From positions 1 through 56,835 of IMG/VR virus record IMGVR_UViG_3300038825_001331: DNA of 56,835 nt; one strand, given 5' to 3'. Both the position numbers and the translations under genes were made by a program. Below, one piece after another: positions 23,025 to 31,746 of this stretch; the stretch's first letter is position 1; each line of letters starts with the position of its first letter. Below the pieces are notes generated by a model. It was not told where the DNA came from. It did not search any database and worked only from the letters and a program-made list of their open reading frames with translations. The DNA is from a virus.

Positions 23025-23075
23025 CCTAGCAGGGCTTTGCTAGGGCTGGGTTTCAGGTACGTTACGAAATGTAAC
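23025..23075 (-). promoter_or_regulatory. Leader with two hairpins
   Basis: GTTAC/GTAAC (23061-23065 with 23071-23075) lies at the predicted transcript start, and CCTAGC/GCTAGG (23025-23030 with 23039-23044) lies just before the ribosome-binding site. Together they give the message a structured 5' leader. Confidence 0.45.
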
Positions 23076-23080
23076 ATCGG

Positions 23081-23109
23081 ATTATAACGCTTGGTGTTCT
23101 ATATGTCAA
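23081..23109 (-). promoter_or_regulatory. Late promoter with perfect consensus boxes
   Basis: TTGACA (23109-23104), 17 bases ending CGT, then TATAAT (23086-23081), reading leftward. Both boxes match the sigma-70 consensus exactly, so this should be the strongest promoter in the window. Confidence 0.85.
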
Positions 23110-23118
23110 CCCCGTTTT

Positions 23119-26100
23119 TTATTCTCCTGTAACCAGTTTATTTATAAACGCCGCTTTTCTTGCCTCTTCAGCCGTAGTAGTTTTACGCCTGTCTTCCCTA
23201 GGCATACCAATAGGTATGCGAGACTCTAAGTCCTGCTGACGTTGCTGCATTCGGAACTCGTAAGACTCCAAAGACGGCCCCCTAAGTGCCCCTTCTCCTG
23301 CAATCTGTCCTCCAGGCATAGTGCCAGTAACTCTTTCTAGATAGTCTTGCACTTCATTATCAAACTGTGCTTCTCTGTAACCCTTTTCTAATTCTGGATT
23401 TACAAAATGCCGTTTATAAACACCCGCGTTTTGTCTAAACCAGTAGTCTGCGGCTTCCTTAGTGTTCATATCCAGTGCTTCAGATTCTATAATTGGGTCC
23501 AGCTTTCTAGCTACAGGCAAAAGAAGCAAGGATAATACAGACTTTGTGGCGGGGGACACGCGCATTGCATAGGGTCTATCTTCCCTGTACATTTCAGCTT
23601 TAGGCCACCAATCAAAAGCAGCCTCAAGGTGTTGTTGTACCAACCGATGTGCTGGAGAATACAAAGGAACGCGCCTGTCGTCGTCCATTATATTTTCAGC
23701 AGACGTTTCTAAAAAGTAGCTCTCTATTAGCGACTTAGCTATAGGGTTAGACCTCGCTGCAACTTCTTTGGCAACTCCCTCAGAAAAGAAATCTCCTGCG
23801 GTAAAGTCGTCGTCCATACTTGCCCGAAGACCCAAAGCAGAAATGTTGTACAAAGACTCGATGACTGATTGCGGTGTAGGTGCTGGTAAACTTTCTACAA
23901 ACGCAGTAGCATCCCGCCCCGTTGTTGCCATTAGTGCCAATCGTTGTGCTTGAGTAAGCTGTCCACCGCCCGCAAATGTACGGGAGCTTAGTCTTGCCCA
24001 CCCAGGGCGCTCTACTCCTGCTTCCTCTAGTCCAGGGTCTTCGATAAATGTTCTATGCGCCCTATCGTACATATTTATTCTAGCCATAGCAAAGGCATCG
24101 GGGTGCAAAGGAGAGGTTCTAAGGATGCTATTAACAAAGCCACGACCGCCCACGGTGCTTCTTCCGCCGCGTCCCGCTCCTGCTAAGGCAGGCTGGAATA
24201 AATGGTTTAGCCCTCTCATAAACGAAAGTTTATGGAAGTTGTAAAACATAAACAGATACTTTACGGCTGCTGTTTCTGCATCTGTAGTAGCAAATGCCCA
24301 ATCATACAGGGAGTTCTGCATTATTTGGGCAGACCTGCCCTTGCTGTACCCCTTATTAAAACGAAGGTAATTATATAGCGTTACCCTTTGCAAAATCTCT
24401 AAGTGATTAAACATGTGCGCAGACATTTCTAACGGCTTTGTTAACACTCTGGTAGGCTTCAACCAATTTGGGGGCTTCACTCCTGGAATTTCTGAAAGCG
24501 CCTTTTGCAGAAAACCCATCTTGTTGCTGGCCCTTATGCTGGCGGGTGCGATGCTGCCGCTGAGACTTGTAAAAGCACCGGCCTCAACAAGCTCCATACG
24601 AAAAGCCCCTACGGTCATTTTTTCGCCGCTAGGCAGCGTCAATATTTTATCACCTTTAAGCATGTTAGGATTCATTAGGGCGGCAGTTCTGGCGTCAACC
24701 ATGGCTAAGCTAGGATGAGGCAGCACCAGCTCAGCAACAAACTTGTCGTACTTAGAAGCAAGTTTAGGGCCAATAACAGGTAACTTTGTTAAAGCAGGAA
24801 CAGCAGCACCAACCGTAGCACCCCCAACTACTTGCAATGCAGGAACTAAACCCGCCTCAGCAAACACCTGAGTAAAGTTTCCGTAAGTCATATTGAAATA
24901 GTAACCAATGTGGAAAGCGCCTGTCGTCATCATACGCAAGACATTGGTCCACATACCTGAAATATCCTCAAGCAACATTTTGGGTAGGGTCTTATCTACT
25001 ACTTTGTAATACTGCTCAGTGTTTTTTATGGTGTTTTTTAATGTTGCTATCGTTTGCTCAACCACCCGTTGATTAAGAAATGTGTAGCCTCCATCCTTTT
25101 TCACCAGACTAATGGCTAAACCGGTTTTATTTCCAGCATCGGTCCAAACCTTAGATAGTCTAGGTGGTATTCCAAGTTTAGTTGCCACCTCTGCAATCTC
25201 TTTAAATGTGCCCGGTAGTGCTGCCGCCTCGCCTTGTTGTAGCATAGCAAGCCCTTTAATGGCATCATCGGATAAATGAGATGTTATGCTAGCAACTCTA
25301 CTTAAACCAGACTCAAGAGCACCAGCGGTTAGAAGAGTCTGAGCAAGAATAGTCTTTGCATACAGAGCATTGTGCATAGCGGCGACGGTAGGTTTTTCTC
25401 CTTTAGCTATTGCTGCCGCATAGGCACCTATAGCGGTGCCCTTACCTATTTTATCGTTGTTTGTGACTTTTTGCACTACGTCTATAAGGTCTTCCCACTT
25501 CTTAACCTTATCGCCCATAATTGCTTTTCTTACTTCAGAGACTATAAACTCTGCTTGTGTGATCTGACTTGCGCTGTTAGGATACATTTGAGCGTTATAG
25601 CTCCCTGGGGGGCCTTTTGCAAGAAAGGCTCTGCCTAAAGCAGCAAACATCTCATCAGCTTGAGCCTTCATTACCTCGTCTGACGAGTCTCCTATTCTTT
25701 TAAGAAAAGTAATCCCCCTGTTAAATACACTATCTCCTGTCTCTACTTTGTCAGAAACAAAGGCTGCAAGCCTATCAAATCTTTTTTCAAGTTTACCGCT
25801 TGTAGCAATAAAGGTAAGCCTATCGGAATGGTATTTTCTTACATACTCAATTCCTTTCATTATGTCGGTTATTTCTTTATTACCAAACCCAACCTTGTAT
25901 AAATAGGGCTCAGTAAACGCAGCAACGGTAGCCTTTATACTGCCGATACGCATAAACCTTGCGCCTAGTCTGTGGAACAGCCCCTTAACCATGGCGGGAT
26001 TATGCCTGGCTAAGTCACCAACATCAAGCAAAGTAGCCGCAGCTACCGCGCCTCCTCGATCAGCAACCATTATAGAATGGGCTTCGCTTGTAAGAGTTTC

Positions 26101-29100
26101 AATGTTTCTCGCTAGCCCACCCTTAGTCATAGCAGGAAGAGGGCGCGTACTAGAGGATCGAATAACTCCTAACAACATGTCGGAGTCAGGTGTTCCCCTA
26201 GTAGCGACCCGCTCAAGCACCGCTAAATCAAACATGTCCATTAGTTTTGCAGCTAAAGCGTTTGTGTCTTTAATAACTTCGTCTGCGGCCTTACCAATAC
26301 CCGCAATAGTAGTAAACCTGCCTCCTTTTCCTATGCGCCTACCAAGAAAACCTGCTGTTTCTAGCTGATTCATGGCCTGTTTAAACGTAGGAAGTCTAGA
26401 CCAGTTTGGGTCTGCCCAGGCACTAGCAAGTGCTTGGTGTGACTTGCCCTGTTCCCGTATAATGTTACCTAAAATGCGATAGCCCGGAACCATATAGGTA
26501 TTATAAGCCTGACGCTGCGCAATCTTAACGTGTTTCTCGTGCTGCTTTGCGTTGTGTAACCCTGCCTTAGCTCCCTTTTTAGCACCTAAGTCTTTAGCAA
26601 TGCCCTTAGCCATTGTCTCAAGGTGGCTTCCTGTTTTATTAAATAACCTTTCTGCTCTTGTAATACGGTTATCTAGAAAGGTATGGGCGGCATTTCCACT
26701 CACCCTACCAAGATGCTCTAGCGCTGCATCTACCTGCCTTCTGTTTTTCTCGATTAGTTTTTGTGCCGCAATAAAGTCATTTGAATCTTTTACCGAAGAC
26801 TTAGCTGTTTTGCTTTGTAGGTTGTGAAGATTTTTTCTAGCTTTAGTTAAACGATCTAGGTGTCTTCTTGCGTTTAGTGCTGCCGTTCGCATCTCAGCAG
26901 CGCTTCCCTTTTGTTTTCCAGCAAAAGACCTGAGTATGTTTCTACGGGCTTTAAGTTCTGCTAAGTTAGATGCCAAAGCAATATGACCGGCCTCTACAGC
27001 ACGAAGCTCTACTTCTGCTATTGCCCTTATCTCGGATTTTTTCCAGGTCTTATTTGTTACAGGATTTATTGTTCCTTCTAAAGTTTTCCATACAGGCTTA
27101 CCCGTTTCAACTGCTTGTCGAACTAAATTAATTGCGTCCTCTTGCACATTAGTAGGCGCCCGTCTACTAGGTGTTCCTAGTCGAACTTGTTTACCCGCAG
27201 TGCCCGGCTTGCCTGGAGCAGCTTGAAGCCCCCCTCGCGTCATTCCTCCTGTGATAGGAGCCTTTGTTCCTGCAGCTTGTGCAGCAGCCTGGGCCGCCCT
27301 ATCTGCAGATTCCCATGTAATAGGTTTAATACCTTCTGCTAGCCGCGCTTCTGCTTGAATTGCTCTGGCTATGTTCTTGCCTGTGGCTACAGATACCTGC
27401 GCGTTGCTTGCAATTGCTTGAGAATATTGTGCCTGAATCATATCGGCTTCGGATTTTCCCAAAACCTTTTCGACCCGATTAAGCATTTCCTGGACTTCTT
27501 TTGCTTCGTTATCGTATTTTACAATGTTATTTGTTGCTGATTGAAGCTGAGCAAGCCGTTCGGCGCTTAACCGATACATAAAGTTATCGGCTTCTGCAAA
27601 TAAGTAACGCCCCTTAGCGGATTCTAAAGCAACTTCTTTTGTCCCTGCCATTCCGTTAAGGAAGCCTTTAGCACCGCTCTTAGCAATATTAACTACTTTA
27701 GCTAAACCAGTGACCTCCTCTGCGGCACTTGCTATTGCCTCCATTTTACCAGCACTTAAACCCGCCGCAATTCCTCCGGTTCTACCAATAGTACCCAGTC
27801 CCATGGTACCTACCGTAATCACATCAGGTGTAGCAATGGTACTAAATACTACATAGCTAGTGCCCATAAACTGTGTAGCAGCAGGGAATTCATCGGCCTC
27901 CATGTCGGTCATACCACTTTTTCTTAGACCGGCTAAAACTATGTCTACGGCGGCGTAACCTACTTCGTCTGCGTATTCATCAAAGCCTACGCCGTGGTAT
28001 ATATCCGCTATGGCTTTTTCTTCCGATATGGCACCCCCGGCGCCCATGCTAAGACCTGCCAATCCCCTCCAAGACCAGTCTAATAGCCCCTCGTATTCTA
28101 CTAAATGTGTATCACCTTCAAGGTATAGCTTAGAAGTTTTGTTGGTTCCCGACCCGTTCCACCAGGCGTCTACAGCAGAGCCCCAAAAATTATCACCCTG
28201 TTCTAACTCAAGAATTATGGAAGATAAAGGTTTGCCATCTGGTTTAAACAATGCAAAGTGTGTGCCGTCTGCCCGCCTTCGTATAGCCGTAAGCTCGTCA
28301 TATGCTTCTTTTTCATACGCTTTAAGACGCTCAGATCTCCATTCATTGTACCTTTCTCTGTTCTCCCTACCCATCCTTCTAGGGCGTTCTTTTACACCTA
28401 GCGCCATGTAGTCAGCCGTTACCCTCTCTTCCGCAATCATAGCGGCAACAACTCGCATGTTTACTACATTTTGGTCGAAGTCTCTATCGTTTAAACTCCA
28501 CTCTACCTCTTCTTCCATTTCTTTGTATTCTGTTGGTGCTCCTCTGGGTAAGGCCTCCGTAAGGTACATCCAATCTCGCATAGCTTGTGCGGCGGCTTGC
28601 TCGTCACCCGATTGAATGTGTTGTTGTAGATGAGGAAATAGCCCATCTACACTTATTCTGCCCGTGTAGTTAGGTGCAGATTGGGCTATCGTTTCTGCTA
28701 CTAGAGGCTCAAACCTGCGAGATTCTTGTACTCGGGTAGCCCACTCTTCCAAGGCTAGGGCCTTACCCCTTTCTACCTCAGACTCTGCTTCTTTTTTTAA
28801 CTGTTGTAAAACCGCTTGTTGATCTTCTAAAACCCTTTGCTGAATAAGAGCTTTACGATTTAGCCTGTCTAAATGCCAGTTTGCAGAATCTTTAAGCATA
28901 TCCCCGGCAGTAATTACACCAGGGTACCCCTGCTCATCATACTCAAGCGGTTTACTTTTAAAAGTTGTGGGCTTTCTATACGCCTGACGCATAGCTGTAA
29001 CATTTTCTACAAACTTTTCGTCAATCTGCTCCTCGCCTTTTGAGTTTAGAACAATAGCATTATCGCCGTATTGCAATCTAGCTTGTCTAATTTGAGATTG

Positions 29101-29544
29101 TTTATCTAGTCCTCTAAATGGTTGAGCAGCCTGTAAAGGGGTGCCTGCTACAATCTTGCCCTCCCCTTCTATTTCTAGGCCACTGTGTATTTTCCCTCGT
29201 CCAGGTGTAAAGGCTTGGTCTGTAGGAGAGATTGATGGATCAAAAATCTCATACCTACCTGACCTGTAGGCATTTCGTTTTTCAAAAGGATCCATAGTAT
29301 TCCAAGCAGCTAACTCATCAAAGCTGAGCGCCGGATTTCCTTTATCATCAACCAAGTTTCTTACTTGGCTATCCATTTCCGCTAGCTCTTTATCTTCCTG
29401 CATAGCCCTAAGAACAGCTTCAGGGTTCTGCTCTAAGAATCCACCTGGAGGTTCTTCGATTGGCGCAGGGGCCTGCATAGGGGTGCCTTCTGGAGGCTCC
29501 CGATCTATTGCTAGGTAAATATCGGAGCTATCGCCGTTAGACAT
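23119..29544 (-). CDS. Giant internal virion / DNA-ejection protein, 2141 aa
   Basis: At 2141 residues this is by far the largest product. It is mostly helical, with long Ala/Lys/Glu/Arg-rich stretches (LKARRNILRSFAG, RRHLDRLTKARKNLHNLQ) and a hydrophobic section near residues 1560-1600 (LVPALQVVGGATVGAAVPAL). Size, composition and place after two other helical virion proteins fit the third internal core protein of podoviruses (gp16-like), which is injected with the DNA and spans the envelope. I see no clear lytic transglycosylase motif. The region is visibly richer in A+T than the rightward arm. It has its own promoter at 29575. Confidence 0.7.
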   Translation of the reverse strand: MSNGDSSDIYLAIDREPPEGTPMQAPAPIEEPPGGFLEQNPEAVLRAMQEDKELAEMDSQVRNLVDDKGNPALSFDELAAWNTMDPFEKRNAYRSGRYEIFDPSISPTDQAFTPGRGKIHSGLEIEGEGKIVAGTPLQAAQPFRGLDKQSQIRQARLQYGDNAIVLNSKGEEQIDEKFVENVTAMRQAYRKPTTFKSKPLEYDEQGYPGVITAGDMLKDSANWHLDRLNRKALIQQRVLEDQQAVLQQLKKEAESEVERGKALALEEWATRVQESRRFEPLVAETIAQSAPNYTGRISVDGLFPHLQQHIQSGDEQAAAQAMRDWMYLTEALPRGAPTEYKEMEEEVEWSLNDRDFDQNVVNMRVVAAMIAEERVTADYMALGVKERPRRMGRENRERYNEWRSERLKAYEKEAYDELTAIRRRADGTHFALFKPDGKPLSSIILELEQGDNFWGSAVDAWWNGSGTNKTSKLYLEGDTHLVEYEGLLDWSWRGLAGLSMGAGGAISEEKAIADIYHGVGFDEYADEVGYAAVDIVLAGLRKSGMTDMEADEFPAATQFMGTSYVVFSTIATPDVITVGTMGLGTIGRTGGIAAGLSAGKMEAIASAAEEVTGLAKVVNIAKSGAKGFLNGMAGTKEVALESAKGRYLFAEADNFMYRLSAERLAQLQSATNNIVKYDNEAKEVQEMLNRVEKVLGKSEADMIQAQYSQAIASNAQVSVATGKNIARAIQAEARLAEGIKPITWESADRAAQAAAQAAGTKAPITGGMTRGGLQAAPGKPGTAGKQVRLGTPSRRAPTNVQEDAINLVRQAVETGKPVWKTLEGTINPVTNKTWKKSEIRAIAEVELRAVEAGHIALASNLAELKARRNILRSFAGKQKGSAAEMRTAALNARRHLDRLTKARKNLHNLQSKTAKSSVKDSNDFIAAQKLIEKNRRQVDAALEHLGRVSGNAAHTFLDNRITRAERLFNKTGSHLETMAKGIAKDLGAKKGAKAGLHNAKQHEKHVKIAQRQAYNTYMVPGYRILGNIIREQGKSHQALASAWADPNWSRLPTFKQAMNQLETAGFLGRRIGKGGRFTTIAGIGKAADEVIKDTNALAAKLMDMFDLAVLERVATRGTPDSDMLLGVIRSSSTRPLPAMTKGGLARNIETLTSEAHSIMVADRGGAVAAATLLDVGDLARHNPAMVKGLFHRLGARFMRIGSIKATVAAFTEPYLYKVGFGNKEITDIMKGIEYVRKYHSDRLTFIATSGKLEKRFDRLAAFVSDKVETGDSVFNRGITFLKRIGDSSDEVMKAQADEMFAALGRAFLAKGPPGSYNAQMYPNSASQITQAEFIVSEVRKAIMGDKVKKWEDLIDVVQKVTNNDKIGKGTAIGAYAAAIAKGEKPTVAAMHNALYAKTILAQTLLTAGALESGLSRVASITSHLSDDAIKGLAMLQQGEAAALPGTFKEIAEVATKLGIPPRLSKVWTDAGNKTGLAISLVKKDGGYTFLNQRVVEQTIATLKNTIKNTEQYYKVVDKTLPKMLLEDISGMWTNVLRMMTTGAFHIGYYFNMTYGNFTQVFAEAGLVPALQVVGGATVGAAVPALTKLPVIGPKLASKYDKFVAELVLPHPSLAMVDARTAALMNPNMLKGDKILTLPSGEKMTVGAFRMELVEAGAFTSLSGSIAPASIRASNKMGFLQKALSEIPGVKPPNWLKPTRVLTKPLEMSAHMFNHLEILQRVTLYNYLRFNKGYSKGRSAQIMQNSLYDWAFATTDAETAAVKYLFMFYNFHKLSFMRGLNHLFQPALAGAGRGGRSTVGGRGFVNSILRTSPLHPDAFAMARINMYDRAHRTFIEDPGLEEAGVERPGWARLSSRTFAGGGQLTQAQRLALMATTGRDATAFVESLPAPTPQSVIESLYNISALGLRASMDDDFTAGDFFSEGVAKEVAARSNPIAKSLIESYFLETSAENIMDDDRRVPLYSPAHRLVQQHLEAAFDWWPKAEMYREDRPYAMRVSPATKSVLSLLLLPVARKLDPIIESEALDMNTKEAADYWFRQNAGVYKRHFVNPELEKGYREAQFDNEVQDYLERVTGTMPGGQIAGEGALRGPSLESYEFRMQQRQQDLESRIPIGMPREDRRKTTTAEEARKAAFINKLVTGE

Positions 29545-29574
29545 ACGACACCTTGGGAATGGTACTGGCTGCTT

Positions 29575-29603
29575 AACCTAACACATAGATTAAGCTATGT
29601 CAA
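29575..29603 (-). promoter_or_regulatory. Late promoter
   Basis: TTGACA (29603-29598), 17 bases ending GTGT, TAGGTT (29580-29575), reading leftward. The TGA stop of the upstream gene (29602-29600) is part of the -35 box. It drives the giant ejection protein. Confidence 0.7.
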
Positions 29604-31276
29604 CCAATACCGCCCTCAACGGGTGCTTCAGGCTCTCTAACCTCGTTTTGGGTTTCTTTTCTTTTGGCCATTTCTTCAGGGGTCTCAGGAACAATACCTA
29701 ATTGTTTGTTTTCCCTAACTGCACGCCGAGTATCCCTAGCAGCTTGCCTATCTTGCTGCCTTGCCTCTTTTACCATTTGCCGAACGGTTTCTCTTTCGTC
29801 GGTATATCCGCGCTCTTTCTGATACCTAAGAAACTCTGGAGACTGAACAAGCTGCTTGCGAGCCTGCTGTAGTGGAGGAAGCTCAGGCATATCTGCAATC
29901 ATTTGCATAGCTTGTAGGCTTTCTTCTCGGGGGTCTGAAGGTTTTTTAAGACCAGGAATCCCTAGCCAAGACTCTTGCACCGGCTGCTCCTGTCGTACCT
30001 GTTGAGCTGCCTGTGCAGCAGCCTGGGTGTCTGTAACCCCCTCTCTGCCTGCTGAAACTTTAGCTGCTTCAATAGCCTCGGAAGCGCTTTTAGTAGGCTG
30101 AAACCCCATCATACGCGCAACTTCTTGGATTTGTGCAATCTCTGTAGGATCAAACACTTCTGGGCTAGCAGCCGCAATTCTAGCAACACCCGTTGTAGCA
30201 GCCGAACTAACGGCCTTTGTTCTGTTTCTTTGCTGCTCGTAGATGGCATAGTCGCTTGGGGAACCTGCGCCGCCAGGGCTGGCAACACGCATATTCAATC
30301 CCCTTTCTGCTAACGCCATTTCTAGTTCAACCCTACTTGCAGAGTCTAGATTTGCTAGCGGGTTTGTGGCGTTGGCTGGTACCCCTGCAAGGCGCTTAGT
30401 GGCCTCCATTACTGCTGCCTCTTGATACTTAGGGATTTCAGCTTTGGCAGTTCGTGCGGCATCGTTTGCAAGTCTTGCCCTATCTATCTCTGCAGACTGA
30501 TCTATGTTCTTAAAAAATTGGCTTCGACTCATCTGGCTATTTAGATACGCCTCACCAATAGCTGTTTCAAGTTCTTGCTGAGTTAAGTCTTCGATGTTTG
30601 TTTTACCAAAAGGAGCGGTGTCTATAAGGTTTTCTACATCTTCTCGCCTTACAATTGGCGCGTCTAATATGCGGCCTGACCTAGTTTCGTCGCCCGGAAC
30701 GATAATATATCCTTCCTCTGCTAAATTATCTTTGTAGTTTTTTACTCGCTGCCTAGCTTCTTCGGTTTCTAAAATCTGTGCTGCATCGGCTGCAACTGCA
30801 CCCATTAACTTGGTGTTTTGATCATTTTGCTGGATTCGGGTTCTTGCTCCTTGAACCCTCATTTGTGCTGCGGCTAGCCGCTCTTTTTGTTCTCTGTTTA
30901 ACCTGCCCTCTTCTCGGGATAACTTGCGACTCATAGCACTGTCTATAAAGCTCATCAGGGCCTGTCGCTGCTGGAGGTCCATCTTATCGCGCTGTAGCTG
31001 CTCTTGTCGCTGCTGTAGCTCTAGGTCTCTAAGCTCCTTACGTTTTTCTTCTGCAGTCATCCAGGCGTCTTGCCCTTCAGTTCCACCCAAGATAAAATCG
31101 GTGTCAACATCTGCAGCCTGCCCGCGCATTGTGCGCCCAAGGCCGCTAAGGCCCTGACCTAGTGCCCTGACATTGCGTGCTCGCCGTTGCTTACGAAACT
31201 CCTGCACCAAGTCAGTAAGGTTTTCGTCACCAACACCGCGCCTGCGCTGCTCTGCTTTATCGTTTCCGTTAGCCAT
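29600..31276 (-). CDS. Internal virion protein, helical, 558 aa
   Basis: A 558-residue, Ala/Gln/Arg/Glu-rich, helix-forming protein (MANGNDKAEQRRRGVG; LRDLELQQRQEQLQRDKMDLQ, in two pieces). It shows several coiled-coil regions and no enzyme motif. It lies between a 149-residue and a 2141-residue protein of similar composition, which suggests the ordered set of three internal core proteins in podoviruses (gp14-, gp15-, gp16-like). The start follows AGGAGGACCTTCC. Its TGA stop is fused to the following promoter. Confidence 0.6.
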   Translation of the reverse strand: MANGNDKAEQRRRGVGDENLTDLVQEFRKQRRARNVRALGQGLSGLGRTMRGQAADVDTDFILGGTEGQDAWMTAEEKRKELRDLELQQRQEQLQRDKMDLQQRQALMSFIDSAMSRKLSREEGRLNREQKERLAAAQMRVQGARTRIQQNDQNTKLMGAVAADAAQILETEEARQRVKNYKDNLAEEGYIIVPGDETRSGRILDAPIVRREDVENLIDTAPFGKTNIEDLTQQELETAIGEAYLNSQMSRSQFFKNIDQSAEIDRARLANDAARTAKAEIPKYQEAAVMEATKRLAGVPANATNPLANLDSASRVELEMALAERGLNMRVASPGGAGSPSDYAIYEQQRNRTKAVSSAATTGVARIAAASPEVFDPTEIAQIQEVARMMGFQPTKSASEAIEAAKVSAGREGVTDTQAAAQAAQQVRQEQPVQESWLGIPGLKKPSDPREESLQAMQMIADMPELPPLQQARKQLVQSPEFLRYQKERGYTDERETVRQMVKEARQQDRQAARDTRRAVRENKQLGIVPETPEEMAKRKETQNEVREPEAPVEGGIG

Positions 31277-31292
31277 AGGAAGGTCCTCCTGG

Positions 31293-31742
31293 TTAGGCCA
31301 CGCCGGTCATGCCGGGTATTAGTTGCCCAACAGTTTCAATCATGCCTCCGGCAAGCGCCATGTCCTGCTCGCGCTTTTTAATTTCTGCTTGAACTGCTGG
31401 GGCCATAGCCGCCAAAGCCTGGGCTTGTTGAGCCTCAAACGCCTTTTGCTGAAAATCTTTTGCCTGTCCAGTTACTTTTACCGCTTGTTCGGCTGCCGTT
31501 TCTGTTGCTTCTTGAGAAGCCTTTAAAGCAGCATCTTTTGCTACAGGACTTCCGCTAGCCTGTCCCATGGCCTGCACGTTTTGCATGGCCTGAACTGCCT
31601 GAATGTTTTGTTGGGCAGCATCCGTAGCGGCTTGCTGAAATTGTGCTCCCGCTTCTCGACCAGCCTGACCTGTGGCCACTTGCTCCAACAGATTTTTAGC
31701 GTACTCTGCCTGTTTCTTTTGCGCGTCACGAAAAACTGCCAT
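31293..31742 (-). CDS. Internal virion protein, gp14-like, 149 aa
   Basis: A 149-residue Ala/Gln-rich helical protein (AQFQQAATDAAQQNIQAVQAM; FQQKAFEAQQAQALAAMAP, with breaks). The C-terminus is more hydrophobic (LAGGMIETVGQLIPGMTGVA), which could insert into a membrane. T7 gp14, the first ejected protein, has similar size and composition and forms an outer-membrane pore; I infer an analogous role from context. The gene sits four bases after the previous one. Confidence 0.55.
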   Translation of the reverse strand: MAVFRDAQKKQAEYAKNLLEQVATGQAGREAGAQFQQAATDAAQQNIQAVQAMQNVQAMGQASGSPVAKDAALKASQEATETAAEQAVKVTGQAKDFQQKAFEAQQAQALAAMAPAVQAEIKKREQDMALAGGMIETVGQLIPGMTGVA

Positions 31743-31746
31743 AGCG

